Shown here piece by piece: positions 35,615 to 47,443 of a DNA stretch of 64,000 bases (position 1 is its first letter; each line of letters opens with the position of its first letter). The notes under the pieces are model-generated. The model searched no databases, was not told the DNA's origin, and saw nothing but the letters and a program-made list of their open reading frames with translations. The DNA is from Zychaea mexicana (lineage: Eukaryota; Mucoromycota; Mucoromycetes; Mucorales; Lichtheimiaceae), in the NCBI RefSeq assembly GCF_025766255.1, contig NW_026516837.1, positions 1-64,000 on the forward strand. Reading direction: 5' to 3'. A program made the translations under genes and the position numbers.

Positions 35615-36544
35615 TTAAAGACCCCGAGGCGTCAAACTCAACTTGAGCGTACTTCCACGGCGTCCTCCGGCAATCAATTCTTCCAATTCTTTTTGTTTAC
35701 GCTTTCGTTCCATCTCTGACCGGTGATCATAATCCACGTTGTACGCTTTGATTCGTCTCAATGGTGTGGATCGACTCTTTTGAAGAAGCGGTTGAGGCGG
35801 TGGCATTGTAGCAGCAGCCGCAGCTCTTGATTGTCGATTTCGCTTCTTTGCTGCCAAGGTTGACGTTGCAGGAGTCAACGACGACGACGCCGATGACCAA
35901 GTTGTTGATGAGGATGAAGAGGATGATGATGACACGTTGTTTGCTAGGTTTGCTAGGCGACTGTGATGATGACTTGCTGGCGCAGCAGGTGCAGTTCGTA
36001 CTGATGCGACTGAGGCATTGATCGACGGTTGTGGCGGTATGTGAAACGAATGGCGTCGATCACCACCCCCTGACGATGTTGCTGCTGTTGACGGTGGTGC
36101 AGTAGCGCGAGGATTGTTCGTTGGACGGGGCAGCCGTGACGGTCGCGAGGATGACTTTTTGGGAGGCTCAGGGGGCTCTGTTGTTGATCTTAATGGCGCT
36201 TGATGACGGTGCTGATGCTGCTGTTCATTTCGTGGTGCGGATATTGTACTTCGCCTTGGCATCTTCTTTGGCATGCTGCTGACACGCGGTGGCACTGAAT
36301 TAAGTACAGAACATTCATTGCCACCCATGAACAGAGGTGGCTGTGTTGTCCGAGTAGGCGATACTAAGGAATAAAAGCTGTTTTTACTGCGAATAGGCTG
36401 CTGCCCAATAATCGGCGGTGATATAGCCATCTCTTGATGATCTTTACTGCTGCTGCGATGATGGATGGGCGGGCAGAATATCTTTTTTAATCGCAATGGC
36501 GGCCGTTTGCCGCTAGTCATTGTTTTGTTATTGTTGTCAAGCAT
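35615..36544 (-). CDS. Disordered basic Ser/Pro/Arg-rich protein
   Basis: Single exon of 309 residues from ATG at 36544. The protein is strongly basic and low in complexity: Ser runs (VSSSSSSSSSTTWSS), Ala runs, Pro/Thr/Arg-rich stretches (PPKKSSSRPSRLPRPTNNP) and several RRS or RSST-type kinase-like sites. The C-terminus differs: TPLRRIKAYNVDYDHRSEMERKRKQKELEELIAGGRRGST looks ordered, with a charged helix, and may be the functional part. No family recognised. Codon-scale composition and a clean start-stop frame support a real gene. The likely role is regulatory or cytoskeletal, which is speculation. Confidence 0.65.
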   Translation of the reverse strand: MLDNNNKTMTSGKRPPLRLKKIFCPPIHHRSSSKDHQEMAISPPIIGQQPIRSKNSFYSLVSPTRTTQPPLFMGGNECSVLNSVPPRVSSMPKKMPRRSTISAPRNEQQHQHRHQAPLRSTTEPPEPPKKSSSRPSRLPRPTNNPRATAPPSTAATSSGGGDRRHSFHIPPQPSINASVASVRTAPAAPASHHHSRLANLANNVSSSSSSSSSTTWSSASSSLTPATSTLAAKKRNRQSRAAAAATMPPPQPLLQKSRSTPLRRIKAYNVDYDHRSEMERKRKQKELEELIAGGRRGSTLKLSLTPRGL

Positions 36545-39500
36545 ATTATACAGAATATAGGGTACGTGGGCGTATAGGACAGTGAATTAAAGTATAAGGA
36601 GCGGAAAAGGGGTTGGAAGTTTGAAAAAGAAGAAAGAGTTGAAGAAATGCAATTTTTTTCGTCGGTCCGTTTGAATTGTTATGTACGCACACCGGAGTTC
36701 AACTCACCACGACATTAATAGCAGTGCGAGCACGCGAGCACGGTGACACAAAATGATTTTGGATCTTGCCATGGTGTTGTTGCCATGACAACCTGTGTTC
36801 TCGGCGGGTCTCCATTTTTCTTTTTTTCTCTCACAGCCTTCAGATTGGGATGACATGGCATAAGGAAGCTGCGGCCGTCTCTCGTCCATTAAAAGCTTTA
36901 TTTGTCATGCTTTTTCCATAACGTTTTTGCACAACCCATCGTCTTTTGGAAAACAATTTTGAAATAGCGTCGATCTTCGTTAGATATTTTTCTGCTGTGC
37001 TCTATGACAGATAAGGGAGGGTTAAGGAGTAATACACAAGTTTACTAAATTTCTTGAGTTTCGGACACTTTTCTATTTTGCGGTTTCTGTGATAGTAAAA
37101 AGAGCTGTGTGGGGAGGGGTGTTGTCTTGAGCACCAAAATGATCGCACACCTTTGTAACACCTGCATGTCCGTAATCGCATTTATGAATACACTGGATGG
37201 TTTGATCATATAACAAAGGCACATTCTCACAACAGCAAACAGCTCATGTACCTCTGTTGAAGATGACCGAGCTTCTACGATGCTGGAGTTTCATAAAAAG
37301 AAAACGAACGTTTCACGACGATATGCATAACACTTGAACCTTTTCTTATTTGGTACACTAAAGTAGCTATCGTCACTATCATTACACTCGAGTAGAATCG
37401 CTAAAAAGTGGGAAATGAGCTGTGTACTACGTCATTGAAAAGTTCTATAAATGAAGTGCTGATAACGCATAAGAACAAAAATATAATACCTTAATATCAG
37501 ACCACACGAGCTTTGGCACATGCAGCAATAAGCGCAATATGCTTATCTCAATAAGAAGTGATACAGAGTGGTGCATAGTAGTAATGCCTGCTCTTATTGG
37601 CATGAATACAAAAAAAAATACAAAATTACTGAATGATGGTAGCTTATCGAACGTTTCGTAGCTAATGACGCTTGTTTTAGGCTCATCACTGTCATTACAT
37701 CTTCCATTTTCACTTGGTAAAAGCACAGATTTACATGTGATATAACCTTATATACGAGTAAAAGTCCCAATCTGATAAACAATATTTGGCGCATATAAAT
37801 CTGCCAAAAATAAAATAAAGTCAAGGTCGTTAGCACGGGCCGCTTCTTTCATAATATGGACCATGTGAAAAGATTTGAAAGGAAAAGATTGAGGCTCGAC
37901 CCTCTTGTTCTTTTATTAATAATCCGGGACTTAACCAGCTCCGCCTGGATTATCCATCTGTATATCTACTAGCGTCATTAAAATAAAATCATGTGTCATA
38001 AACTGGGCCTTTTACTCTATATTAGCAGTATGTCCTTTTCCAAATATATGTATATGATTTGGTGAAAGTGAAAAGAGAATGATGGAAAAACAGTCAGCCA
38101 TAAACAAGTATCAGAATGCAGAAAATAAGTTTCTATCATAGATCACGTCGCACTCTCTCTGTTCGAACCCTCTCTTTGTGCTACACTTCTCAATGTTACC
38201 GGTCCATTCCAATGGTCAAGGCAAAAAACGATATCCCATCAAACGGCATCTTATTATTATGTAACATGTCATCATAAGTAGGAGACCTTCATACGTACTA
38301 TCAGCTGGTGATAATAAGAGAGAGAGGTACAACATGTGAAATAGAACATTCAAGTCTAGCACTAGACCTGCTATAGCCGTCTGCTTTAAAAAGATAACTA
38401 TAATTTCTGTCAGTGATAACAACAGAAAATCATATGCTTCGGCATGAACCCCCAAATAAAGGAGAAACGCTTCACTGTGTCAGTGCGCACGGCACCATTG
38501 TAGAACACAGAGACTTTTGGGTGACAAGGTCACAAATATGGTATTGCATTTCAGTACCAAGTCATTATCAGAAGAGCTGGAGAGCTAATTGACTGTTTGA
38601 ATGTAATTGAAAAAAATTAGGCGAGCTTAAAAGTATTCTGATCCATTCAGTTTATCATGTGTAGATCTGTTTCATTTGGAAAATATGGAGCTATATATAT
38701 AAACTTCCAATAGCTTACAATGCTCTTAAAGTTAACTGAGGGATAATGCTATGGAATTCCCCTAAAACGTTACAGAAAAGCTTCCAGACGTAGTTGAAGG
38801 CCAACAATGGATTTTGAAATCTTTCAAATGCTTTTGAATACTCTTATTTGCTCTTCTACACTTTTGAATGCTTCCCAGTACTTTAAAGCGACTTAAACAT
38901 ATTTGGATGCTTTCGAATGGCTTGTGGACTTTCTAATACTTCTAAACACTTTTGAATATTTTTGAATGCATTTGAGCACTCTTATAGTGCGGCTTTTCCA
39001 ACGCTTTTAGGTACTTCTCATCAGAATCAAGCATCAAGAAAGGTCATGTACTTGTTTCATTCAATGTAGTAGCTAACCGGTGACGTATCTTTTGGAGTAT
39101 TGGATTTCTATCGAATAATCGCAGCGACTCCATCATATTATTCAGCATAATTTAGGTATGCTCTTCAGCGATTATTTGCTTGGTAATAAAAAGTCGATAT
39201 AATGACGAAGTACAAGGCTGCTTGGATACTGATCTTGTCATGCGCACATGGAGTCACAATCCAAAAAAAGCTCTATTAGTTTATCATCTAGTATCTAGAC
39301 AGTTAGTAAGTAAAGGCTTATAGTTACTAACCGCCACATGGTGCTGAAGCTCTATGAGCGTGGGGTTTGTTAAAGACTTCAATACGCAGGTTTTGTTGGA
39401 AGGGTCGTATATACCGAGATTGTGGTACCATTTGTGATCTATCCAAATATTAAAAAAGCACTTAGCGATCATCGCCCTTTAATTATTCAATGCCGCATTA

Positions 39501-40312
39501 TCGCATGTACCGTTTATTGATAGATTGCAAGGCTTTGTCTCTGTCGGCTTCATATATCATGTGCTCGGTGCATGTAAGTAAACGGATGTACACGCCTCCA
39601 AGTTGATGCAGACTACTCGGAACTATGGCCTCGTAAATGTTAATTTCAACATGCATTCTAGAATATTGTACGGAACAGGCAGAGGAGCGCATATCAAGAC
39701 TTAAGCTGATATTATAAGAGCAAATAGTGGTGTACATTTGTTACCACTACTGGTTGACACGAAAAATTTTTTGTAAATGGTTCGGCACGTTTTCACCCTT
39801 AACGAGTCTCTGACTATGGAAAAACTCGTTGGGAATGAGATATCGAGTACATGATAGTCGCGCGTTTCCAACTTTCACCAAAGTCATCATATTCCTATGA
39901 TTGAAAAAACAGGGTTGAAAATACCAAAATAAGAACAAGTATACTGTGAGCACTTACTGCTCCAGGAGATACGTCATATGATATCCAACTCACTTAACCT
40001 CTAATATGTATTTGTTGCTGTGTATACTTATGTTTTACAATATTCTCAATTGCATATGACTTATTATGTTCCAGATTTCTGTCCTCTATTACCTTTTCTT
40101 CTTCGTTTTAATGAAATATCATCAGCCTCTTCTCTATTATGTATGGCCATATCTACTGGTTGATTTATGTAAATCTGTAGAAACGTCCGCTTTGTATCAA
40201 TCAGTTCCATTAAACTCAGCATTTACCTTTTGCTCATTTGAAATTACCAAGTCAAGTTTGTTTACTTACTTGGGAACCCGAAGTTTTTTCCATGCCATAA
40301 ATTATGTTGTGG
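36545..40312. other. Gene-poor AT-rich intergenic region
   Basis: 3.8 kb with no supported gene. Frames (for example 37445-37726, 38216-38455, 39284-39953, all minus) are short and resemble nothing. The stretch 38800-38990 repeats variants of ACTTTTGAATGCTT many times in degenerate form, suggesting an eroded satellite-like array. Confidence 0.45.
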
Positions 40313-40959
40313 TGTTACCGCGAGAACCACCTATAACATATAAACTAAACATACAAAAGAACCACACACCAAGCGACAATTAGAATACAATACATAACTA
40401 CCACAGCAACTGCAGCAACTCCTACAACTCTCTCGCACCCCCAAATTATTAAAGGGAACAACTATAATTAGAACGAACACTCTACCTTGTAAAGATTTGA
40501 CGAACAGTTTGTTGGATTAGAGCATTACCGCAGCATCCTGCAGCAACCGCAGCATGAATTATCTTAGACATTATTGAATAACTGAAAGATATCAATACCC
40601 CGCTATTAAAGACATTGAATTTACCTCCCACTTTTCACTTTTAAAACTTTGCGAGTGTTGTTTTTAAAGCACTCAAGACCGAGCACGGCTCGTTTTACTT
40701 CATCCCCTGTTTATTTTCTCATTATTGAAGGCTGAATAAACGTTTTTATTAAGATCAGACGTGACATTCCTGTCCTTATTTCGTTACTTACCAATGTCAG
40801 ACGTAACATTCCTGATCCTTATTATCATCCATTCAGCTTAAACAAGACAACAGCTCGTTACTATTTACAATACTAAACATCAATCACACACATTTTACCT
40901 ACATTCAAATTACTTCACATCTCGTCTGTAATAAACGATGTTACTACTGGTACTCACTA
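40313..40959 (+). repeat. 5' LTR of the 40.3-43.9 kb element
   Basis: Starts TGTTACCGCGAGAACC. It aligns to the 43355 LTR over its length except for an extra segment at about 40410-40540 missing from the other copy. Confidence 0.75.
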
Positions 40960-41080
40960 GAGGGATAACAAGCACAATACAAGACAATCACTAAGAAAAC
41001 GATCTCAAGAACATCCTACTTTAAGGCATTTCCGCAAAACAATCACAAGGACAAGAAGACAAATCAAGTTGCAAAAATAC

Positions 41081-42010
41081 ATGCCAGGAGCTTTTCAAAC
41101 GAGCAACGTGCGAGACGAAATTACTCTGTTGGATGACAGTACACGGTCTCCATGCCCCCTCATTGGCTGACCTACAGTGGATTCGATCATGAAAGTTTCC
41201 GCACATTTCGCCGTGCATTCACTTCTTACATACTCGTCACAGGCGCTCAATCGGAGACAAGGCGACTAGAAATCTTGCAAGGAGTCTTGCAAGGACCGGC
41301 CTTGACCTATTACCAAACTCAAATCTTGCCTAAATTACAGGAAGAAAGAGATGAGAACAACTCTCCCGTCACGGTTACAGCAGCATTTGTGTAACGGTGC
41401 ATACCGTTACGACGTTATCCAACCTGCATGGTTAACGATCGACAACGCATGGCTCAGACGATAGGATGACTTGCGGTAACCGCATAGTTGAATAAGGAGT
41501 AATAGGTGTGGATACTCTAAATAATAGCTCAGCGTAGATCAATACTTAGACGATAGCTAGCCCCCTATTACTCGACGTATATATAAAGCACGAGATCCTG
41601 AGTTATATGGATCCCTATCGTTTTATCCTTTGACATATTTGAGTCTCACCTTATTCTATGGATTCACACTGTCTATGCATCCATGTTCCCGATTGTAAGT
41701 ATCTGGGCCGACACTGTTACAATTAGATTTACTCGAAGACAATTACGTAACTGAATACAACATCCAACGATTCCGTGAACACTTTTACGCCATAGTGCAG
41801 AAAATCGATGAAAGCCCTAGATCTTTGCTCGGAAAATTACGTGAAGCAGCTCATGAAGCAGACATCACGGAAGTAAGCCCAGTACAATTTCGATTTAAAG
41901 CTGGATTACTACCCGAGATTAGAAAACATTACATTAGAAGCCGTGCATTATGCATGAATCGGTGCTTAATATGCTGAAGGATATTGGAATGCTGAAAGAG
42001 ACACTGGAAG
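41081..42010 (+). pseudogene. Gag-like frame of the LTR element, broken
   Basis: A frame from ATG at 41081 shifts near 41152 into PPHWLTYSGFDHESFRTFRR and LEILQGVLQGPALTYYQ, then is interrupted by the solo LTR (41390-41721). It resumes LLEDNYVTEYNIQRFREHFY and SLLGKLREAAHEADI. The Ile/Leu/Arg-rich helical pattern with ALTYYQ resembles gag capsid regions of Ty3/gypsy-type elements. The frameshift, insertion and later stops make it non-functional. No zinc knuckle was found. Confidence 0.5.
41390..41721. mobile_element. Solo LTR inserted in the gag-like frame
   Basis: 332 bp starting TGTAACGG and ending CTGTTACA (terminal TGTAAC/GTTACA inverted repeat). It interrupts a frame that continues on both sides. 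Flanks are ATTTG before and ATTAG after, a possible 5-bp target duplication with one change. Just inside the left end is a palindrome, GTAACGGT-GCAT-ACCGTTAC (41391-41410). A TATATAAA box lies near 41579. Confidence 0.6.
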
Positions 42011-43064
42011 CATTCGAAAAGTAAATCAAAGGCGAAGAGAGGGCCAGACTGTCGCCGTGATGTGTGAGCCTCACAACGAAATAGAAACAGAAGAAGACTA
42101 AATTTTGGACGAAAAGATCGTACAATAGGTTGCGGCAGGATACTATCCTGCAACAGCAGCACGAATTGCTATCAGATCCCAATAAAGAAGCAACGGGTTT
42201 CAGCAAAACAATACCAGCTACAATACACGACGACCAAGCTATCCACCTCGAGATCAAGACAGGCGATACTCTTACCACAACCTTACCGACAAACAACTCG
42301 AAGGTATTTTTGTACCGGCCTCGTGCAATACGAACGAAGGATGGGCTCCGGACCTTCGCATATTCCCACAAAACAAGAAGGCGGATGGCGCGACGACCCC
42401 ATAGACTTAGACGAAGAATTGGAAGGCAGCCAACCATCAACAACAACACCACCACCAAAGGGTGATATATAAACCGCATTTGAAAGGATATCAAGCCTTA
42501 TATATGAGGACTTGAACACACATATCAAACATAGTGGAAGCTACTACTCTCTTGACGATGAGAGAACATGTCAACGAACAGCTCTTACTATTGGCAGGTC
42601 GCACAAATAGACTTGTGGCACAATGCCGCGTCCAACCTCAGCCTTACTTCATAGAGGATCAAGTCAGATCCATCGTCCTCAACACAATCATACAAAACAC
42701 GTTCACCTGGATACCTGCCTACCAATACATGCTGCAAAGATTGTTGCCGCCTAATGTTTGGCAACCACCAAGAACGGCATGAATAGACGACTACCGAACA
42801 ATAACCTTGCTGTAACCCACAAAAATGTAGTAAAAAAGAAAAATAATCATATAACGCAAAAAACTCCCACAAAAAACATTCTTATTACATATCATATATC
42901 TATCTATCAATTGTATCACACTCATACACACATATACATCTTATACACACATAAATAAATATACAAATTGGGTACAGCATTAAAAGGAGAAACTAGTCAT
43001 ACACATATACAAACACACAACAACTACAGTATTACAATGGCACCAAGAGACAATACAAGTAAAA

Positions 43065-43318
43065 GGATGGAGCGCCGACACACACAGAGTGACTCTACGA
43101 TCCGTAACCGAATCCACAACAATACAAGGGAGCGCCAACACATACACAGAGCGCTTCTACAATCCATACACAAATTACTAATACAATCGAACGGATGGAG
43201 CACCCGAACATACACAGCGACTTTATGATCCATACATTTATCACAACAACAATCAAACGGATGGAGCGCTGACACACATACAGAGCGACTTTACGATCCA
43301 TTGTACAGCAATTTAAAC
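43065..43318. repeat. Four ~65-bp tandem repeats before the 3' LTR
   Basis: Units start GGATGGAGC(G/A)CC or similar at 43065, 43128, 43193 and 43259, each continuing (A)CACA-ACAGAGCGACT-TACGATCCAT. They lie directly upstream of the polypurine tract of the LTR element and vary by 10-20 percent. Confidence 0.8.
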
Positions 43319-43354
43319 GATGTGGGACCATCTTTTTCCAGGCCCGAGGAGATG

Positions 43355-43871
43355 TGTTACCGTGAGAACGACCTATAATAAATAAACCAAACATACCAAA
43401 AAACTACACACCAAGCGACAACTAAAATACAGTACATATCTACCGCAGCAGCCGCAGCATGAATTATCTTAAACATTATAAAAAAATAACCGAAAGATCC
43501 CCACTATTTTGAATTGAATAAAGACGTTGAATTTACCTCCCACTTTTCACTTATAACTTTGCTAGTGTTGTTTTTAAAGCACTCAAGACCGAACACGGCT
43601 CGTTTTACTTCATCCCCTGTTTATTTGCTCATTATTGAAGGCTGAATAAACCTTTTTTTTAAGATCAAACGTGACATTCCTGTCCTTATTTCGTTACTTA
43701 CCAAGGTCAGACGTAACATTCCTGACCCTTATCATCATCCATTGAGCTTGAACAAGACAACAGCTCGTTACTATTTACTACTTAAACATCAAGTGCACAC
43801 ATTTTACTTATTATACATTCAAATCACTTCACATCTCGTCTGTAATAAACGATGTTATTACTGGTGATTAC
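43355..43871 (+). repeat. 3' LTR of the 40.3-43.9 kb element
   Basis: Starts TGTTACCGTGAGAACG directly after the purine tract and ends near ATTACTA. It is shorter than the 5' LTR by one internal deletion between GCAGCA motifs. Confidence 0.75.
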
Positions 43872-44127
43872 TATAAAACACACTCAATAAACGTCACGCA
43901 ACTACCTGGCAGACCTCAAATTCAGCGTAAAAGTGGCTGTACCTCCATTTGAATTTATTAACAAACCTCCATATTATATTAGTAAGAATACACGCGATAC
44001 AAAACTGGATATATGATACTTTATGTCTGATATTCGTAATGCTGCACGATTTTATTTAAATCGCTCAAGCTTAGAGCCAAGTAGAGAAAATTGTGCTTCA
44101 ATTGCTAAACGAAACGACCCGAATTAC

Positions 44128-47100
44128 GATTGTTGGCAGTGGTCGCGTTGCTTTGCGGTTAAGCGCCATCTTGATACAGCTTTTTTGTGCTGTCTCGATT
44201 TTCTCGATTTCCGCAACGTTGACACCGGCTATGGTCAGGCCATATTCGAGCACTGGTCTTGCAAAAGTGCGGTACGAGCGTAGAGCTTCCCAGATACTAA
44301 GCGCGTATTGGTGAATACCAAGACTTTGCAGTGTTGCCATAGCACCGCTGTTGCTAGTTGCGTCCTTTGTGACACCAGTAATGTTCCATCCAGGCCCTCC
44401 TGGTTGAAAGGTACGCCAAGATACTTGAACGTGGTGACAGATGGGATTGGTGTGTTGTAAAGCTTGTATGCTAAAGGAGGTGGCTCTCGGTTTTCTAGCA
44501 CAGCAAGCTCATCGGCAAGGTCGTCATATGTTGTTCTTGGTGGAGGTGGGCCGATGACCGCGCATTTGGCAGGATGCCATCGATATCCCAAATCTCGCGA
44601 ATGTTGCTCGGCAACACCAAGGAATCGAACCATATCATCAGGAGTAGCAATTAAGGCCACATCGTCAGCATACAATAGTGGGGATACAATGATCAGCTCA
44701 CTATCCGGACGAAGTGTTTCAGAACGGCCATGATTTGGTTGTGTGTATCGTTGGCGTTGTGCAGAAGCTTCAGTCAAATTCTCCATTAGTGGTGCGCGCA
44801 ATATCAATGGACGAGTGAGTACTGGATTAGCGATGCGAAGCTGTTTCGGCAAACTATCAATGAAGACTGCATACAATATTGGGCTAAGGATAGACCCTTG
44901 TAGCACGCCACGTCGAGGATGAATGTGTCGAAACTGATGATTTTGGAGGATGACGGCCAGCCATACCTCATGATAAAAGATGTCGGACGAGATGAAACAG
45001 AGCGCTTGGCAGGTTTCCCTGCAACATTGACCATATGACGTCTCTATCGACTGAATCGTACGCGGACTTGATATCAAGAAGAGTGATAGTAGGATCTAAT
45101 TCGTAATGCTTCTTGAATTGGCGCACCATCATGTTCAATGAAAACGCCTGATCTAATGCACCACGTTCGTGACGGAAACTATCTTGTGCAATGTACAGCA
45201 TTGGCATGTGCTCGAGTAACCGCGGCAACAAATAACGTTCAAGAAGCTTACGAAACGTGCTGGTCAGGCTTATTGGACAATAATTGCCAGTGTCGGTAGG
45301 ATCACCTTTCTTGAAGATCGGGACGACTTGGGCAGTACACCATGACACATGTACCCACGACTAATGCCAATATACAGTGAAGAGCTTGGCCAGTATTATA
45401 GCCAGAGGAGCAGCAATTGGTTTCAACATTGAAGAGTAATCAATAACAATTAATTTTACTATAAACAGTAAATTAATTATGTCATTGTATTACTCTGTCA
45501 AGCGTTCAAATAAAAATCTAACTTCATTGATTTTTAAATGAACTGGGCGTCGTCGTACCTCCTAGCCTGTTTTAACTTAATTATAAAAAGATATAACACT
45601 TTTAAAGGTTTAAAAAGGTTTATGCAAAACCTAAACCTTTTAAAGAATTAAAAAAAAAGTTAAAAAAAAGCAATAAGTTTTAAAAATAAAAAAATTATAA
45701 TATAATTTTTTATTTTTTCCTATATATCTTTAAACAATGATTTATCTTTAATTAATAGAACCTTTTAAAGATTTACGGTTAAGGATTAATCCCCATTGCA
45801 CCAGTGGTATAGTCATCACCTGGTGCTTTGCGAGGAGCGAGTTTGCGGATGCCGATTTCGATATCGATAGGGTGGAACGGTTCATCAGGATCCTGCTCAC
45901 AACCAAAGCAGATCGACCAGCGAGAGGACTGTTGCCTCTCACCACCAAGCATGCCTGACAGATGCGATACTAGGACCTCAACTGCCTACTGAGGCCCAAC
46001 TGGATGCAAGAACGTGTGGCTGGTGCTGGTCTGCTGATTGCGACGCATATACTTGATAGCACTATTCATCTCGGCCACTGGTGCTTCGCCAATCTGGGTA
46101 CAGAATTGTTTCCAGTGACAGTAACGAGTGTTTTTCAACATGGAGTCGAAGGCTCTGCAAGCTGCTTGGAAATCTGACCATTATTGTGCCTTAACCACAA
46201 TATTGTCTGGAGACCGGCGCCAGCGACGGTACATATCCTCTCGATGGTCTACGCGTTCTTGTAACTCTTCGGTCCAAAACCATCACCAGTGCTTTGGCTA
46301 TATCTTGCCTCGTGTGACACTAGCATCAAGTGCTTCATATATCAACACGAGTAGATCAGTACCAGCCTGTTCTATCTCGACGACAGGGATGACGGTGTCT
46401 TCACTTATAAGTCGATTTGAGAGGCGGTCTTGTAGTGGATCGGATAACCGGCGAAATTCCTCGACATACAATCGGACAACATCCAGATCCTCAAATCGTT
46501 GGAGTTTCCAGTGTTCACATGCTGCATTAGGTTCAGGTAATCGAGGGATGGTAGTGTACAGGGCGAATCCAAACACACAAAAGTAGTGCAGTGTGTATAA
46601 TGAAACATTATCATATATCTCTATATATGGATTGTTGACAGCCTGTATGCGAGATATGAAGAGGTCGATGATGCTGGTGCTTTGGTAGTTTCGGAAAGTT
46701 GGTTGCCCATACACCAAAGACTAGTTCCACATATAGAGGCTGTTGTCTAAGAGCTAGGATGAGAAACCATTGTTGGTGCATGCATTGGTTTGAGTGTCGC
46801 CTATAGTGCTTATGCGTGCATTAAAGTCACCAACGATGATTGTGTTGTTGTTGATGCTGAGATAGTCTAGCCATTCAGTAACTGTGGTGTACAGAAGTAT
46901 TGGTGGTAAGTACAAGGCATACATGGTATACATACTAAGTCGGAGTAAGAGAGGGTTGTTGTTGTAGTGGGGGAGTTGATAGAAATGCATGTTGAGGTCC
47001 AGTCTTACTAATAGCGATACGCCACCAAATCCCTTGCTACTTCGTTCATGTGTTGTTGCATAGGTGTGGTACTAAAGCCAGTCAGTAGTGAACCACCCGC

Positions 47101-47174
47101 AGATCAAGAAAGAAAGAAAAAGTTTCAGTAAAAAAAAACTATATAACAGACTTTTTGAATGCAAAAATTAACAA
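44128..47174 (-). mobile_element. LINE retrotransposon copy A (APE-type endonuclease and reverse transcriptase), decayed
   Basis: Read on the minus strand from 47174. An APE-type endonuclease is seen in pieces: YALYLPPILLYTTV and IIVGDFNARI (46990-46754), then GQPTFRNYQSTSIIDLFISR (46717 on), the pattern at the end of LINE endonucleases. Next comes IEIGIRKLAPRKAPGDDY, then an AT-rich insertion, then reverse transcriptase: VVPIFKKGDPTDTGNYCPISL, LDIKSAYDSVDRDVIW, GVLQGSILSPILYAVFID, LLYADDVALIA and FKYLGVPFN. At least two frameshifts (near 44980 and 44345) and stop codons kill it. It is cut at its 3' side near 44128, where identity to copy C ends. Its 5' end abuts the tRNA-Tyr fragment at 47175. 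Confidence 0.85.
45433..45790. mobile_element. AT-rich insertion with palindromes inside LINE copy A
   Basis: About 355 bp of very AT-rich DNA separates two blocks of the LINE frame (KAPGDDY...GAMG and KPIAAPLAI). It starts with an imperfect inverted repeat AGAGTAAT...ATTACTCT (45433-45496). A second hairpin lies at about 45600-45646 (TTTAAAGGTTT...AAACCTTTTAAA). No coding capacity is seen. It could be a MITE-like element; exact ends are uncertain. Confidence 0.45.
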
Positions 47175-47189
47175 CTGATCTTAGCTCAG
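47175..47189 (+). repeat. tRNA-Tyr 5' fragment (nt 1-15), one mismatch
   Basis: CTGATCTTAGCTCAG equals nucleotides 1-15 of the tRNA-Tyr at 49173 with one C-to-T change. It lies between LINE copy A and LINE copy B, as a target-site duplication would. Confidence 0.8.
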
Positions 47190-47428
47190 ATGAAAAAGTA
47201 TATGTTTTATTATGTGGAAGACTAAGTGATCCTCGCCATTGGGCATTTTGATCGCTCCCTTGCGGTGCACGAATGATTTTGACAATTTAAATATAAAGAA
47301 AAATAGAGTTGGTGACACAAGCTGAAAAAAACCCAACGTAGGGAAAAAGCTTGGCCTGAATGAGAAAAAAGAGAGCGTGGAATAGGAGAGGATATACATA
47401 TAGAGTATATGGTCTATGCAGGAACGTA
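47190..47428 (-). mobile_element. LINE copy B, 3'-end fragment only
   Basis: About 240 bp nearly identical to the 3' terminus of copy C (47444-47680), both starting (A/G)TGAAAA(A)GTATATG on the plus strand. Identity stops exactly where the next tRNA fragment begins (after AGGAACGTA). This is a strongly 5'-truncated LINE insertion. Confidence 0.8.
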
Positions 47429-47443
47429 CCGATCTTAGCTCAG
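47429..47443 (+). repeat. tRNA-Tyr 5' fragment (nt 1-15), perfect
   Basis: CCGATCTTAGCTCAG is identical to the first 15 nt of the intact tRNA-Tyr at 49173-49187 and sits between LINE copies B and C. Confidence 0.85.

Larger units (their letters stand above)
40313..43871 (+). mobile_element. Old LTR retrotransposon without polymerase (non-autonomous, gag-like remnant)
   Basis: Direct repeats 40313-about 40959 and 43355-about 43871 both begin TGTTACCG and share long stretches, for example from TTGAATTTACCTCCCACTTT onward and CATCTCGTCTGTAATAAACG. They differ by many substitutions, and the second lacks about 115 bp, apparently lost between GCAGCA repeats. A purine-rich GGCCCGAGGAGA tract (43341-43352) sits just before the second LTR like a polypurine tract. 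The 2.4-kb interior contains a broken gag-like frame, a solo LTR insertion and 65-bp tandem repeats. No protease, reverse transcriptase, RNase H or integrase motif is seen. Divergent LTRs indicate an old insertion. LTR 3' ends are placed to within a few bases; a clear target-site duplication was not found. Confidence 0.75.

Noticed and set aside
43065..43318. Four ~65-bp repeats considered as a CRISPR-like array
   Set aside because: Units are contiguous and diverged along their whole length, with no constant-repeat/variable-spacer pattern; they are a tandem repeat inside an LTR element.
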